DNA of 64,000 nucleotides from Onishia taeanensis. GTDB lineage: Bacteria; Pseudomonadota; Gammaproteobacteria; Pseudomonadales; Halomonadaceae. Below are positions 45,053 through 54,217 of this stretch, piece after piece. Every line of letters starts with the position of its first letter. Within the stretch, counting starts at the first letter, position 1. The translations under genes and the position numbers were made by a program. The notes below the pieces were generated by a model. The model did no database searches and was not told where the DNA came from. It saw only the letters and a list, made by a program, of their open reading frames with translations. Where the stretch lies: contig NZ_QLSX01000003.1 of the NCBI RefSeq assembly GCF_003268885.1, positions 124,001 to 188,000 of the forward strand, read 5' to 3'.

Positions 45053-46918
45053 TCAGCGGGCAGCGCCGGGGTACCAGACATAGTTCCAGGTTTCCGTCAG
45101 CGGTTGGCCACGCAGGGTTAGCGATAGCCGCATGTCGGCTGGCTGATCGCCGTCGGGCTGGAGGCGAAAACTCGCCCGCCATGTCTTGCCGTCGGGCAGC
45201 AGCTGCACCTGCGGCGTGAGGGTCTCGCCGCTGGACGTGGTCAGCGTCATCTCCACGGGTTGGCTGGCATCCAGGCTCGACAGCTCGCCGCCGCGAAAGT
45301 CGACGATGAAATGACGGCGACTCCTGGGCGGAGGATCGTCCTGGCCGGGTACGCCTCCCCAACCCTGGCGGGTATGCACCACACCGGCACGCTCGAGAGT
45401 CGGCGGATAGGCGCCGAAGGTCGAAGTGCGGTAGCGGTAGGTTCGTGACTCGCCGGCCTTGAAGGGCGCATCGGGCACCCAGTAGGCGATGATATTGTCG
45501 TTGGTCTCGTTCTCGGTGGGAATCTCTACCAGTTCCACACCGCCGGACCCCCAGTCACCGCCCTGTGGCGTTACCCACTGGCTGGGGCGCAGATCATAGC
45601 GCGCTTCCATGTCCAAATAATCGTCGAATGCACGAAGGCGTTGCACCAGGCCGAAGCCTTGGGGCGTGTCGTCGCGCAGTGAGGAGATATGCAGCTGCGA
45701 GGGATTGCTCAGCGGACGCCAGATCCACTCCCCCTTGGCGGTGTGCATCGACAGGCCGTTCGAGTCATGGACGCGGGGCCGATAGTCATCGTCGTGCACG
45801 CGCTCCAGACTCCCGTGCCAGAACATGCTGGTCAGCGGGGCGATGCCGAGCTTCTTCACGTCCTCGCGGGCAAAGAGACGTGCCTGAACATCGACGGTAC
45901 TGGACTCGCCAGGGGTGATATCGAAGCGGTAGGCGCCACTGACCGAGGGACTGTCGAGCAGTGCTAGCACCTGGATATGCGTGGCGTCTGGTGCCGGCTG
46001 GACCAGCCAGAAGTCCGTGAACGCCGGAAACTCCTCGCCCTGTGGCGAGGCGGTGTCGATGGCCAGCCCGCGCGCCGATAGGCCGTAGCTCTGGTCGCGG
46101 CCGATCAGACGGAAATAGGACGCGCCGAGGAAGACCATAAATTCGTCGCGGTAGTCGCCGTGGTTGAGCGGGTAATGCAGGCGAAAGCCCGCGTAGCCGA
46201 TATCGTTCCGGGCCTGGTCGTCGCTGGACTGTTTGGCCAGCGCCTCGCCGATGGGGGCCGCCGCATCGTCATAGCGGAAATACCCCTGATCGAAGGGCAG
46301 CGGTGACACGTCGACCTGGCCGCTGTTGTCGAGCGACTCGACCAGGTTCAGGCCTACCGGCTGGTTGTAGAGAAAACCGGTGTGGAATAGCTGCACCTCG
46401 AAGAGAGACTGATCGCGCCACAGGGCCTTTTCGGGACGGAAGCGAATCTGTCGGTAACGGTCATAATTTATGTCCTGCAAGGCTTCCGGCAAGGCGTTAT
46501 CGTGAGCCTCGAACGGGGCCTGAGCGAGCTGTTTGGCCCGCGAGGTGACCTCGGCATACAGCGCGTCCAAAGACGCCATGCTGGTCTTGGCGCCGGTAGC
46601 TGACTGGCTTGTGGTGGCGTCGGTGGCTGCGGTGTCACTGCTCTGGGATTCCAGGCCCTGGGCGCCAGGGCTCTGCTCATCAGGGCTCTGAACATCGGAG
46701 CTTTGCGCATCAGAGCTTTGCGCATCGAGATTGGCATCTGCCGATGCATCGGCTGTCGGCGCTTCGGCCCAGGCCGGCGTTGCTATGCCGAGTCCAAGCC
46801 CAAACGAGGCGAGCCCCGTCCAGAGCAGGGTGGTGGTCAACAGGGTCGTCGCAAGACGTCCTGCCTGATCCGGGCGAGCATGGCTGGCTCGCCCTGACAT
46901 CCCGCGTTGTATCAGCAT
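45053..46918 (-). CDS. opgG: Periplasmic glucan biosynthesis protein OpgG
   Basis: This 621-residue periplasmic protein has a signal peptide (cleavage after PAWA near residue 51), then a low-complexity linker with 5-residue repeats of AQSSD type (about 65-95). The OpgG domain follows: INYDRYRQIRFRPEKALWRD, YFRYDDAAAPIG, GASYFRLIGRDQSYGLSARG, WIWRPLSNPS and DRRPSQW-like WVTPQGGDWGSGGVELVEIP. OpgG builds or branches osmoregulated periplasmic glucans. It follows opgH by 111 bp in the same direction. The linker lengthens the protein compared with E. coli (511). Confidence 0.94.
   Translation of the reverse strand: MLIQRGMSGRASHARPDQAGRLATTLLTTTLLWTGLASFGLGLGIATPAWAEAPTADASADANLDAQSSDAQSSDVQSPDEQSPGAQGLESQSSDTAATDATTSQSATGAKTSMASLDALYAEVTSRAKQLAQAPFEAHDNALPEALQDINYDRYRQIRFRPEKALWRDQSLFEVQLFHTGFLYNQPVGLNLVESLDNSGQVDVSPLPFDQGYFRYDDAAAPIGEALAKQSSDDQARNDIGYAGFRLHYPLNHGDYRDEFMVFLGASYFRLIGRDQSYGLSARGLAIDTASPQGEEFPAFTDFWLVQPAPDATHIQVLALLDSPSVSGAYRFDITPGESSTVDVQARLFAREDVKKLGIAPLTSMFWHGSLERVHDDDYRPRVHDSNGLSMHTAKGEWIWRPLSNPSQLHISSLRDDTPQGFGLVQRLRAFDDYLDMEARYDLRPSQWVTPQGGDWGSGGVELVEIPTENETNDNIIAYWVPDAPFKAGESRTYRYRTSTFGAYPPTLERAGVVHTRQGWGGVPGQDDPPPRSRRHFIVDFRGGELSSLDASQPVEMTLTTSSGETLTPQVQLLPDGKTWRASFRLQPDGDQPADMRLSLTLRGQPLTETWNYVWYPGAAR
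46636..46725. repeat. In-frame 15-bp repeat within opgG
   Basis: Units CAGGGCTCTGCTCAT, CAGGGCTCTGAACAT, CGGAGCTTTGCGCAT and CAGAGCTTTGCGCAT (46666-46725), preceded by two diverged units, encode AQSSD, AQSSD, VQSPD, EQSPG, AQGLE and SQSSD in the linker after the signal peptide. Confidence 0.9.
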
Positions 46919-47029
46919 TCCATGGCTCCAAGCGGTTCGGGTATAGGTAACAACGATGTTCGTTGTGTATCACGTCGTGCAACACGTTGTAGGCGGTTGG
47001 CTGAGGCTTGGCCACTACGAGAGGCCTCG

Positions 47030-48955
47030 CTAGGCGGCGTCGTGCCGAGGGGCGGCGAAGGTCTGTTCCGGCATTTCGCCGGGTAGCTCCTGCGGAGGTG
47101 GCCAGGGCTGCTCGCCATCTGGCACTTCTTCAGACGAGGACTGCGCTTGCAGCACAGCGGGCGGGCAGGTCTCGCTGGGCACCAGCAGCAGGCCGGCGCG
47201 GCGCAGGCTGCGGCCAAGCGTGAGGCTGCTGCTGAATCGGATCAGTGGCGCGGCCAGCATCAGGCCCAGCCACACAGGAGTCAGCCACCAGAAGAACACT
47301 GGGGTGTACCACCAAGTGACGCCGGCCCAGGCAAGTCCGACCAGACTGGCCTGCCAGGTATGCCGCCACGCCTCTCGCCACGCCACGGCGCGTCCTTCTC
47401 GGGATTGAGGGTCCCAGGCCACGGTGCGCCCGCTCAGTACGTTGATCACGAACAGGCTGTGGAACACCATCATCAGAGGCGCGATAAGCATCGCGAACAG
47501 GCTTTCGAGCACCACGCTGACGGCCAGCCGTGTGCGACCGCCGAAGGCGCGGGGACGGCGAGCCATCGCCAGACACATGCCCAGCACCTTGGGCATCAGC
47601 AGCATGGCCAGGGTGCCGCCCAGCAGGGGCATGATCAGGGGCGGTGGCGCAATCGGCCAGTCGGGAAACAGCTGGGCGTTGGAAGTGAAAAAATTGGGTT
47701 CGGCGATGGCGCGGATCAAGGCGTCGGCGGTGCTGATCACCAGGATCGACAGCCAGACCAGTGAGGAGATGTAGGCAAAGGCCCCGAACAGGAAGTGCAG
47801 CCGGCTCAGCGGGTGCAGGCCATGTCCGCCCAGCAGGCGCAGGTGCTGCAGATTGCCCTGCACCCAACGCCGGTCCCGTTTGGCGTAGTCGAGGATATGG
47901 CTGGGCATTTCCTCGAAGCTGCCGTCCAGGTCGGTCTGCATCTGCACCTGCCAGCCGCCACGCCGCATCAGTGCCGCCTCGACGAAATCATGGCTGAGGA
48001 TGTCGCCTCCCAGCGGCGGCGATCCGGGCAGCTGCGGCAGACCGCAGTGGGCCATGAACGCTTCGGTGCGCATGATGGCGTTGTGGCCGAAGTAGTTGGC
48101 GGCGTCGGCATGCCAGAAGCTCAGGCCGGCGGCGAGCATCGGCGAGTAGAGCGAGGCGGCAAACTGGTTGGCTCGACCGAACAGGCTTTGCTGGTGCACA
48201 GGAATGGGGACAGTCTGCAGCAGGCCCAGCCGCGGGTTGGCCTCCATGGCGTCGATGAGCGCTGACACTGTGCTGCCGCTCATCACGCTGTCGGCATCCA
48301 GCACCAGCATGAAGTCGTAGCGCTTTCCCCAGCGACGGCAGAACTCCCCGAGGTTGCCGGCCTTGCGGCCGCTGTTGCTGTCCCGGTGGCGATAGTGCAA
48401 CTGACAGGCGCCGTTCAGGCGACGCTGCAGGGCACCGATCGCAAGATGCTCCTGATCGACAATGGCATCGTCGGTACTGTCGCTCAGGACAAAGACTTCC
48501 AGCTGGCGCTGAGGCGTGTCGCCGGGCAGGTCGCGGCAGGTCGCCTCCAGCCCGGCGATGACCCCGCTGATGTTTTCATTGTGAATTGGCATCACCAGCG
48601 CGGTTTTCGATTGGGCGTCGCTGGGCGGTTGCGCTGGCTGGAGGCGGGCCAGAGTCACCGGATCGCGGCGGCACAGGCTCAGCACGAAGCCGATCACGGC
48701 ACTCCAGAAGGCAATGATGATCCAACTGAACGTCAGGGCAAACAGCCCCAGGATGACCAGCTCCAGCGGCGTGATGCCGCCGACATAGAGGATCTGAAAC
48801 ATTGCCCAGATGCCCAGCGCGGCGGTGCCGGCGAACAGTCCGGCAAACAGGGCACGCCGGCTACGTCGCCAAGGGGGCCTGAACTGACGGCGGTTGGCGT
48901 GGGCAGAGGAACTGGGCGTCGTCGGGGCGCTGCGAAGTTCGTCAAGAGAACTCAT
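47030..48955 (-). CDS. opgH: Glucans biosynthesis glucosyltransferase OpgH
   Basis: This 641-residue inner-membrane GT2 enzyme has two N-terminal helices, a cytosolic transferase domain (PIHNENISGV, DSTDD, VLDADSVMSG, GGDILSHDFVEAALM, RRWVQGN) and about six C-terminal helices. It polymerises glucose for periplasmic glucans. It lacks much of the N-terminal cytosolic part of the 847-residue E. coli protein, the part that acts on FtsZ there. It is transcribed before opgG, the reverse of E. coli. The 650-bp gap upstream, to 49610, holds no gene I can support. Confidence 0.93.
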   Translation of the reverse strand: MSSLDELRSAPTTPSSSAHANRRQFRPPWRRSRRALFAGLFAGTAALGIWAMFQILYVGGITPLELVILGLFALTFSWIIIAFWSAVIGFVLSLCRRDPVTLARLQPAQPPSDAQSKTALVMPIHNENISGVIAGLEATCRDLPGDTPQRQLEVFVLSDSTDDAIVDQEHLAIGALQRRLNGACQLHYRHRDSNSGRKAGNLGEFCRRWGKRYDFMLVLDADSVMSGSTVSALIDAMEANPRLGLLQTVPIPVHQQSLFGRANQFAASLYSPMLAAGLSFWHADAANYFGHNAIMRTEAFMAHCGLPQLPGSPPLGGDILSHDFVEAALMRRGGWQVQMQTDLDGSFEEMPSHILDYAKRDRRWVQGNLQHLRLLGGHGLHPLSRLHFLFGAFAYISSLVWLSILVISTADALIRAIAEPNFFTSNAQLFPDWPIAPPPLIMPLLGGTLAMLLMPKVLGMCLAMARRPRAFGGRTRLAVSVVLESLFAMLIAPLMMVFHSLFVINVLSGRTVAWDPQSREGRAVAWREAWRHTWQASLVGLAWAGVTWWYTPVFFWWLTPVWLGLMLAAPLIRFSSSLTLGRSLRRAGLLLVPSETCPPAVLQAQSSSEEVPDGEQPWPPPQELPGEMPEQTFAAPRHDAA

Positions 48956-49441
48956 CGGCGTACCACGCTGCGCTGCAGGAGACGGCTAGGGCTTGACTGT
49001 TCGTAGGCAGATGGCCTGGGCCGACCGACCCATGACCGACGGCGGCGCTGAGGTGCGCTGCGCGTCGAAAGTCTGGGTGCTGGGGCACCTGCTGTCCGGG
49101 GCGTACCTGCGCCGCACAGCGGGTGTTGTGGAGTCATCATCACTTCCAGTGGTTCTCCATTAGCCCCCGCCGGCAGTCCCTGCGCAATCCGGGGAGGAGA
49201 TTTAAGTAAGCATCGGGGCGAGCTGTGGCATTAGGTGCGCTGTTCTTGTACTGCCCAGATGCGGATCTTGGTCTTGCCATGGTCGCGACAAACAGCGCGA
49301 TTTGACGCTGAGCGAACGCAAAAAGCTTATCGGTGCTGCCTTTACCTGGGAAGCCAGTCAGGCGTGGCCGGTTCGCTCTGGCGTGGTGATGGCAACGCTC
49401 AGTGCATGTCGGACCTTCTATATTGGGCTCGTTACATCGAG

Positions 49442-49479
49442 CTCTGTATATCGGCTCTGTATATCGGCGCTATATCAGG
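49442..49479. repeat. 13-bp tandem repeat in the opgH upstream gap
   Basis: CTCTGTATATCGG occurs at 49442 and 49455 and a diverged CGCTATATCAGG follows. It is in the gene-free region between opgH and the DUF4870 gene. Confidence 0.85.
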
Positions 49480-49610
49480 ATCAGGCTCGGTATAAACGCG
49501 TCTTTGTAAATAGCTTACGATCTATATTAGACGGAATCCGGCGCCGCATGTTCCCCATGCGGAGGCGTTCCAGGTGGACCCCGTTCTTCAGCACGCTCAC
49601 TAAAGCCGTT

Positions 49611-49961
49611 TCACCACAACCACGTGCTGGGCTTGGCCGGTGCCTGGTCGGCGCGCACGGCCTTGAGGCCGATCACGCAGCGCAAGATCAGCCACAGCGC
49701 CAGCAGCGGCATGATCAGAAAGCCAATACCGATCACCCCGAGCAAAAAGGCGATGCAGCCGTAGAGAGCCCCGATCCAGAAGGTGCGGATCAGGTAGCGA
49801 TAGTGTTCACGCAGCCAGGGTGAGGCATCGCCGCGGTAGACATAGGCCATGATGGCGCCGATCAGCGTGGTCACGCTGCCGGTGATCAGGCCGGCCAGAT
49901 AGAGGACATAGATGATTTGAGTGACACGGGTGTCCTGCTCGGGCAGATAGGTCTGAGTCAT
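49611..49961 (-). CDS. DUF4870 family membrane protein
   Basis: This 116-residue protein has three hydrophobic segments and the family pattern YRGDASPWLREHYRYLIRTFW. The function is unknown. It is a paralogue of the protein at 50913-51296 and follows the acyltransferase gene by 14 bp, so the three genes seem to form one operon. The start is the ATG at 49961, after GAGAGAG. Confidence 0.83.
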   Translation of the reverse strand: MTQTYLPEQDTRVTQIIYVLYLAGLITGSVTTLIGAIMAYVYRGDASPWLREHYRYLIRTFWIGALYGCIAFLLGVIGIGFLIMPLLALWLILRCVIGLKAVRADQAPAKPSTWLW

Positions 49962-49975
49962 GAGCTCTCTCGGCG

Positions 49976-50905
49976 TCAGTAGATGCGCGCACGGCGGAAG
50001 TCCGGGTCGCCGGCGGCTTCCTCGGGCGTCTTGCGGTAACGCTTGTATTCCCACTGGTACTGGGCTGGGTCCAGGGCGATGGCGGCCTCGACGCTTGCGT
50101 TCACGCCACTGGCCGAGGCGGTCTCGTCGGTATCAAAGACCCGTTCATCGGCGGCCAGGAAATGAAGCGCGAAGCCGCGCCCGGGGAGACGCCTGGCGAC
50201 CCCGGTGACCACTCGCGCCTGGGTGCGGGCCACCAGTTTCGGCAGTAGGGTGGCGGTGTAGGCGGGGCGGCCATAGAAGGGGGCGAAGACGCCGCTGCCC
50301 CAGTCAGGCTCCTGATCCGGCAGGATACCGACGGCTTCGCAGCGCTTTAGCGCCTTGAGCAGTGCTGCCACACCGCGCGGGTTGGTCGGCACCAGCTGGG
50401 CGCCGCGCCGTTCGCGGCCATGGCGAATCACCGGGTCCAGCGGGGCGATTTTGGGCGGTTCGTACATGGCGGTGAACGGAAAGTGGCCCGAGAGCCAGAA
50501 GTTCAGCACCTCCCAGTTGCCAAAGTGGGGCGCCAGCACAATGACTCCTCGCCCCTCGGACCGGGCCTCATCGAGCAGTTCGCGGCCATGCACTTCGACG
50601 ATCGATGCCTCGACCCGCTCGGGGTCGCCCATCCAGGCAAACCCCAGTTCGAGCATGGTGGCGGTGGAGTGGGTAAGGCTCTCGCTTGCCAGCCGGCGTC
50701 GCTCGGCGTCGCTTGCCTGGGGATAGACGACCGTCAGGTTGGTCTCGGTGATCTGGCGCTCGCGCTTGCTGAAACGGTGCACCAATGGGCCTGCGAACGT
50801 CGACAGCCGCCACAGGGTGCTCAGCCGGCGCCCGGCCAGACTACGCCACAGGGCGGTGATGGCGGTGGCCTGGAGGCGGTTGCGGCGGGAGGTGTCTTCA
50901 CTCAT
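49976..50905 (-). CDS. Lysophospholipid/lipid A acyltransferase family (LpxL/HtrB-like)
   Basis: This 309-residue protein has the acyltransferase H-x4-E motif in APHFGNWEVL, later GILPDQEPDWGSGVFAPFYG, and a basic, membrane-proximal N-terminus. The family moves an acyl chain from ACP to a lipid A or similar glycolipid at the inner membrane. Which acceptor is used cannot be told here. It lies between two DUF4870 genes, 7 bp after one and 14 bp before the other. The ATG at 50905 is preferred over the GTG at 50980, as the family begins there. Confidence 0.87.
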   Translation of the reverse strand: MSEDTSRRNRLQATAITALWRSLAGRRLSTLWRLSTFAGPLVHRFSKRERQITETNLTVVYPQASDAERRRLASESLTHSTATMLELGFAWMGDPERVEASIVEVHGRELLDEARSEGRGVIVLAPHFGNWEVLNFWLSGHFPFTAMYEPPKIAPLDPVIRHGRERRGAQLVPTNPRGVAALLKALKRCEAVGILPDQEPDWGSGVFAPFYGRPAYTATLLPKLVARTQARVVTGVARRLPGRGFALHFLAADERVFDTDETASASGVNASVEAAIALDPAQYQWEYKRYRKTPEEAAGDPDFRRARIY

Positions 50906-50912
50906 CGACAAT

Positions 50913-51296
50913 TCAGACCAGCCAGGTGGTGATATTGGCGGGTGGGCGTTGCTCCTGCAGGCCCTTGAAGCCCTTAACACAGCGGATGATCATCCACACC
51001 GCCAGAGCGATCAGCAGCGGGACGCCGATCACCACCAGCGTCAGGAGCGTAGCGATTAGGCCGTACAGCAGGCCGATCCAGAAGGTGCGGATCTGGTAGC
51101 GATAGTGTGCCTCGAGCCAGTCAGGCCCCTTGCCGCGGTAGACATAGGCGATGACCACGCCAATAAGCGGCGTGAAGCCAATCACCATGCCAGCCAGTAA
51201 GAGGCCGTAGACCACCATGGCCATGGTGGTGTCTGCCTGTTGAGGGGAGGGAGGCATCTCGGAAGGAGGCGTCTCGGGTGCGGGCGTCTGGGGCAT
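50913..51296 (-). CDS. DUF4870 family membrane protein
   Basis: This 127-residue protein has a Pro-rich N-terminus (PQTPAPETPPSEMPPSPQQ), three hydrophobic segments, and YRGKGPDWLEAHYRYQIRTFW, closely alike the 49611 protein. The function is unknown. AAGGA precedes the ATG at 51296. It is first in the three-gene operon with the acyltransferase. Confidence 0.82.
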   Translation of the reverse strand: MPQTPAPETPPSEMPPSPQQADTTMAMVVYGLLLAGMVIGFTPLIGVVIAYVYRGKGPDWLEAHYRYQIRTFWIGLLYGLIATLLTLVVIGVPLLIALAVWMIIRCVKGFKGLQEQRPPANITTWLV

Positions 51297-51385
51297 GACA
51301 TCGTCCTTGAATGAAACGGTTTGAGTGGAAATAGGCGAAAAAGCGAGCCTGGGCAATATGATACCTGCCCAGACAGGTGTTGCCA

Positions 51386-51766
51386 TCACCGACGCGGGCG
51401 GGTGATCTCCAGCAGGTTGCCTTCCGGGTCGCGCAGATAGAGCGAGTCCACCGGCCCCTTGCCGCCAGCCCGGGCCACTGGACCAAGCTCCACTGGGATA
51501 GAAAGGGCGGTCAGGTGGCGCTCGACCTCGTCGAGCGGCAGGCGACTGGCGAAAGACAGCTCCATGCCGCCGGTGGCGGGCGTCGCTGCCTTGGGCGCAG
51601 CGGCGCTATCGGTGAGCTGCAGGCGCAGGGTCAGGTTGCCGAGGTGCAGGTCGGCATGGCCGGCGTCCTGCTCCTTGGCGTCCATGTCCAGGACGCGGCT
51701 GTAGAAATCCACGGCTCGCGGTAAGTCATCGACGTACATCACCAGGTGATCCAGAGCTGACAGCAT
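51386..51766 (-). CDS. VOC-family protein (glyoxalase/dioxygenase fold)
   Basis: This 126-residue protein has two beta-alpha-beta-beta-beta halves: LDHLVMYVDDLPRAVDFYS and DSLYLRDPEGNLLEITRPR, with His and Glu metal ligands in place (H7, E near 121). Members include glyoxalases and fosfomycin-modifying enzymes. The reaction is unknown. AGGAGG lies just upstream. It is divergent from the methyltransferase gene. Confidence 0.87.
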   Translation of the reverse strand: MLSALDHLVMYVDDLPRAVDFYSRVLDMDAKEQDAGHADLHLGNLTLRLQLTDSAAAPKAATPATGGMELSFASRLPLDEVERHLTALSIPVELGPVARAGGKGPVDSLYLRDPEGNLLEITRPRR

Positions 51767-51837
51767 GGGGTTCCTCCTTGGGTCGCCTGGGCGATCAGAG
51801 TAGGCTTGGCGGCGAATATTTTCATGAGCATACGACG

Positions 51838-52497
51838 ATGACCCAGCCTCTGTCCTGCCCGCTGTGCGACGCGCCTGATGCGGTGGCCTACCATCGGGAT
51901 GCGCGGCGCGACTACCTGCAGTGTCAGGTCTGCACCCTGGTCTTCGTGCCGCCTCATCAGCATCTGGATGCCGATGCCGAGCGTGCGGTCTATGACCAGC
52001 ACCAGAATTCGCCGCAGGATGCCGGCTATCGACGCTTCCTGTCGAGGCTGCAGGCGCCCCTGCTTGCGCGGCTGACGCCCGGCGCAGAGGGACTCGATGT
52101 CGGCAGCGGCCCGGGGCCGACGCTCTCGGTCATGTTCGAGGAGGCGGGTCATCCGATGGCCATCTTCGACCCCTACTACGCTCCGGACCCGGCGCCGCTG
52201 TCACGAAGCTTCGATTTCATCACCGCCACCGAGGTGGTCGAGCACATGGCAGCCCCCGGTGACGAGCTCATCCGCCTGGCCGGGCTGCTGCGTCCAGGCG
52301 GCTGGCTGGGGCTGATGACCAAGCGGGTCACCAGCCACGAGGCCTTCGCCGGCTGGCACTATATTCTCGATCCCACCCATGTCTGCTTCTTCAGCGAAGC
52401 GAGCTTTAGCTGGCTCGCCGAGCGACTCGCCATGGACGTGACCTTTCCCGACCATGACGTCGTTCTCCTAAGGCGGTCTTCTAAGACTCTCTTCTAA
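51838..52497 (+). CDS. Class I SAM-dependent methyltransferase with N-terminal Cys pairs
   Basis: This 219-residue protein starts with CPLCDAPDA and QCQVCTLVF, two CxxC pairs likely to bind zinc. It then has SAM motif I GLDVGSGPGPTLS, and VVEHMAAPGDELIRLAGLL with LRPGGWLGLMTKR. The substrate is unknown. It begins at the ATG at 51838. The ribosome site is weak. Its last 36 bases are part of a 14-bp tandem repeat, so the C-terminus may have been remade by the repeat. Confidence 0.85.
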   Translation: MTQPLSCPLCDAPDAVAYHRDARRDYLQCQVCTLVFVPPHQHLDADAERAVYDQHQNSPQDAGYRRFLSRLQAPLLARLTPGAEGLDVGSGPGPTLSVMFEEAGHPMAIFDPYYAPDPAPLSRSFDFITATEVVEHMAAPGDELIRLAGLLRPGGWLGLMTKRVTSHEAFAGWHYILDPTHVCFFSEASFSWLAERLAMDVTFPDHDVVLLRRSSKTLF

Positions 52498-52517
52498 GAA
52501 TCTCTACTAAGACGTAT
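52462..52517. repeat. 14-bp repeat running through a stop codon
   Basis: Units GTTCTCCTAAGGCG, GTCTTCTAAGACTC, TCTTCTAAGAATCT and CTACTAAGACGTAT cover the end of the methyltransferase gene and 20 bp beyond. Each has CTAAG at the same place; only the third reads it in the stop frame. Confidence 0.85.
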
Positions 52518-52777
52518 TGATCAGGCGCACTGCTGAAACGTGCTGATTAAGCGTGTTGCCTCGGCGCCATGATCGTGCATGAACGAAGACGCAAATAGCG
52601 CTTGGCGACGAGCCGGGCCAAGCGTATATTCGCCGCGCGATTGCCCACATTGCGCCGGTGATGGCCGGCTTCTAGCCTGATGACGAGGTGGTGGAAACTT
52701 CCCCGCCGGCAAGATGATTATCGCGACTCACCCGCCGGGAGCGGCGGTGTTTCCCTCTCGTAGATGCGAGGCATGTC

Positions 52778-54217
52778 ATGTCCCGGCAATTGCTTTCCTT
52801 GGCCCTTGCGCCCCTGCTGGGGCTCTTCATTCTCTGCATCGGCAATGGCTTCCTGGCCTCCCTGATCACCCTGCGCCTGGACGCGGCGGGTGAGTCCGCC
52901 GTGGTGATCGGCTGGGTGTCGTCAGCCTACTTCATCGGCTTGGCGCTGGGGGCGCTGTTCAATGACCGCCTGCTGCTTCGCATCGGGCACATCCGCGCCT
53001 ATGGCTGCTTTGCTTCGCTGGTCGCGGTCACGGTGCTGCTGCAGGGCCTGTGGCTCGACCCTGTCAGCTGGTTCGCACTGCGCCTGATTGGCGGCTGGGC
53101 CACGGTGGGGGTCTATCTGGTCATCGAGAGCTGGCTGCTGGCCAGTGCCGATACCAAGGTACGTGGTCGCCTGCTAGCCATGTACATGATCTCTCTTTAC
53201 GCCGCCGGCGTGATTGGTCAACTGCTGCTCGGCGCAACCAACGCCATGAGCGATGCCGCGCCCTTCATGGTGGTGGGCATGCTGGCCTCGCTGTCGGTGC
53301 TGCCCATGGCGATGATTCCGCGGGTATCGCCGCTGATCGAGCACGCCGAGCCGCTGTCACCGCTGCGGCTGATCACGCTGACGCCCACCGGGGTGATGGG
53401 CTGTTTCGGCTCGGGACTGGTCGTGGCAGCGGTTTATAGCCTGCTGCCCCTCTACCTACAGCGCAGCGGTCTGGGTGTCGCGCAGATCGGACAGATGATG
53501 GCGGTGGTGGTACTCGGGGCCATGCTGCTGCAATACCCGATCGGGCGCTGGTCGGACAAGCACGACCGTCAGTTGGTGCTGATCATCATCGGCGCCAGTA
53601 CGGCGGGGCTGTCGATGGCGCTGCTGATGGTGCCGGGGGAGTCGTGGCTGACGGGCGGGCTGCTGTTCCTGCTGGGTGGTGGCGTCTTTTCACTGTATCC
53701 GGTCGCGGTCAGCCATGCTGCCGACCGGGCCCCGGCCGGTGCCCTGGTGCGCATGAGCCAGGGCTTGCTGCTGATCAATGCGTTGGGGTCCACGGTCAGC
53801 CCGCCGTTGATCACTCCGGTGATGGCAGCGTTCGGCGACGGAGGCCTGTTCTGGTCGATGGGCGCCGTGGGGCTTGGTCTGGTCGGCTTTTTCGTCTGGC
53901 GACGCAGCGTCCGCCCGGCGCCGCTGCCCATGGCGCCCTTCGTGGCCACCCAGACTCAGACCCTGGCAGGGGCTGAGCTTGGCGTCACCGACGCGCAGAT
54001 ACAGGGAGCCGTCGAGCACGAATACCTCGAGGACCTTTCTTTGGCAGTGCCGGATGTCGCCGTCGCCGAGCCTATCGTCGGCCCGCCGCCGGCCGATGAG
54101 GCGCATATCGCCTACTACGACGATGCCGACCCGCAAGATGTGTCGGAGGAAAAGCCGCATGGGATGTCCGGTGATGGCGGGCCGATCCGCAGTGAGACCG
54201 CGTCGAGCTCGCATTGA
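52778..54217 (+). CDS. MFS transporter (YcaD-like)
   Basis: This 479-residue protein has 12 helices and MFS cytosolic loops such as GALFNDRLLLRIGHIRAYG (loop 2-3) and GRWSDKHDRQ (loop 8-9). It resembles the YcaD group. The last 80 residues are an acidic, Pro-rich tail without helices. The substrate is unknown. It stands alone in the same direction as the acyl-CoA dehydrogenase. The stop is in the first unit of a 14-bp repeat. Confidence 0.87.
   Translation: MSRQLLSLALAPLLGLFILCIGNGFLASLITLRLDAAGESAVVIGWVSSAYFIGLALGALFNDRLLLRIGHIRAYGCFASLVAVTVLLQGLWLDPVSWFALRLIGGWATVGVYLVIESWLLASADTKVRGRLLAMYMISLYAAGVIGQLLLGATNAMSDAAPFMVVGMLASLSVLPMAMIPRVSPLIEHAEPLSPLRLITLTPTGVMGCFGSGLVVAAVYSLLPLYLQRSGLGVAQIGQMMAVVVLGAMLLQYPIGRWSDKHDRQLVLIIIGASTAGLSMALLMVPGESWLTGGLLFLLGGGVFSLYPVAVSHAADRAPAGALVRMSQGLLLINALGSTVSPPLITPVMAAFGDGGLFWSMGAVGLGLVGFFVWRRSVRPAPLPMAPFVATQTQTLAGAELGVTDAQIQGAVEHEYLEDLSLAVPDVAVAEPIVGPPPADEAHIAYYDDADPQDVSEEKPHGMSGDGGPIRSETASSSH

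Noticed and set aside
48956-49610. Small frames in the opgH upstream gap
   Set aside because: No ribosome site, no motif and poor codon use. I see only the 13-bp repeat.
52498-52777. Possible gene between the methyltransferase and MFS genes
   Set aside because: Only a 63-residue minus-strand frame without a ribosome site or motif.
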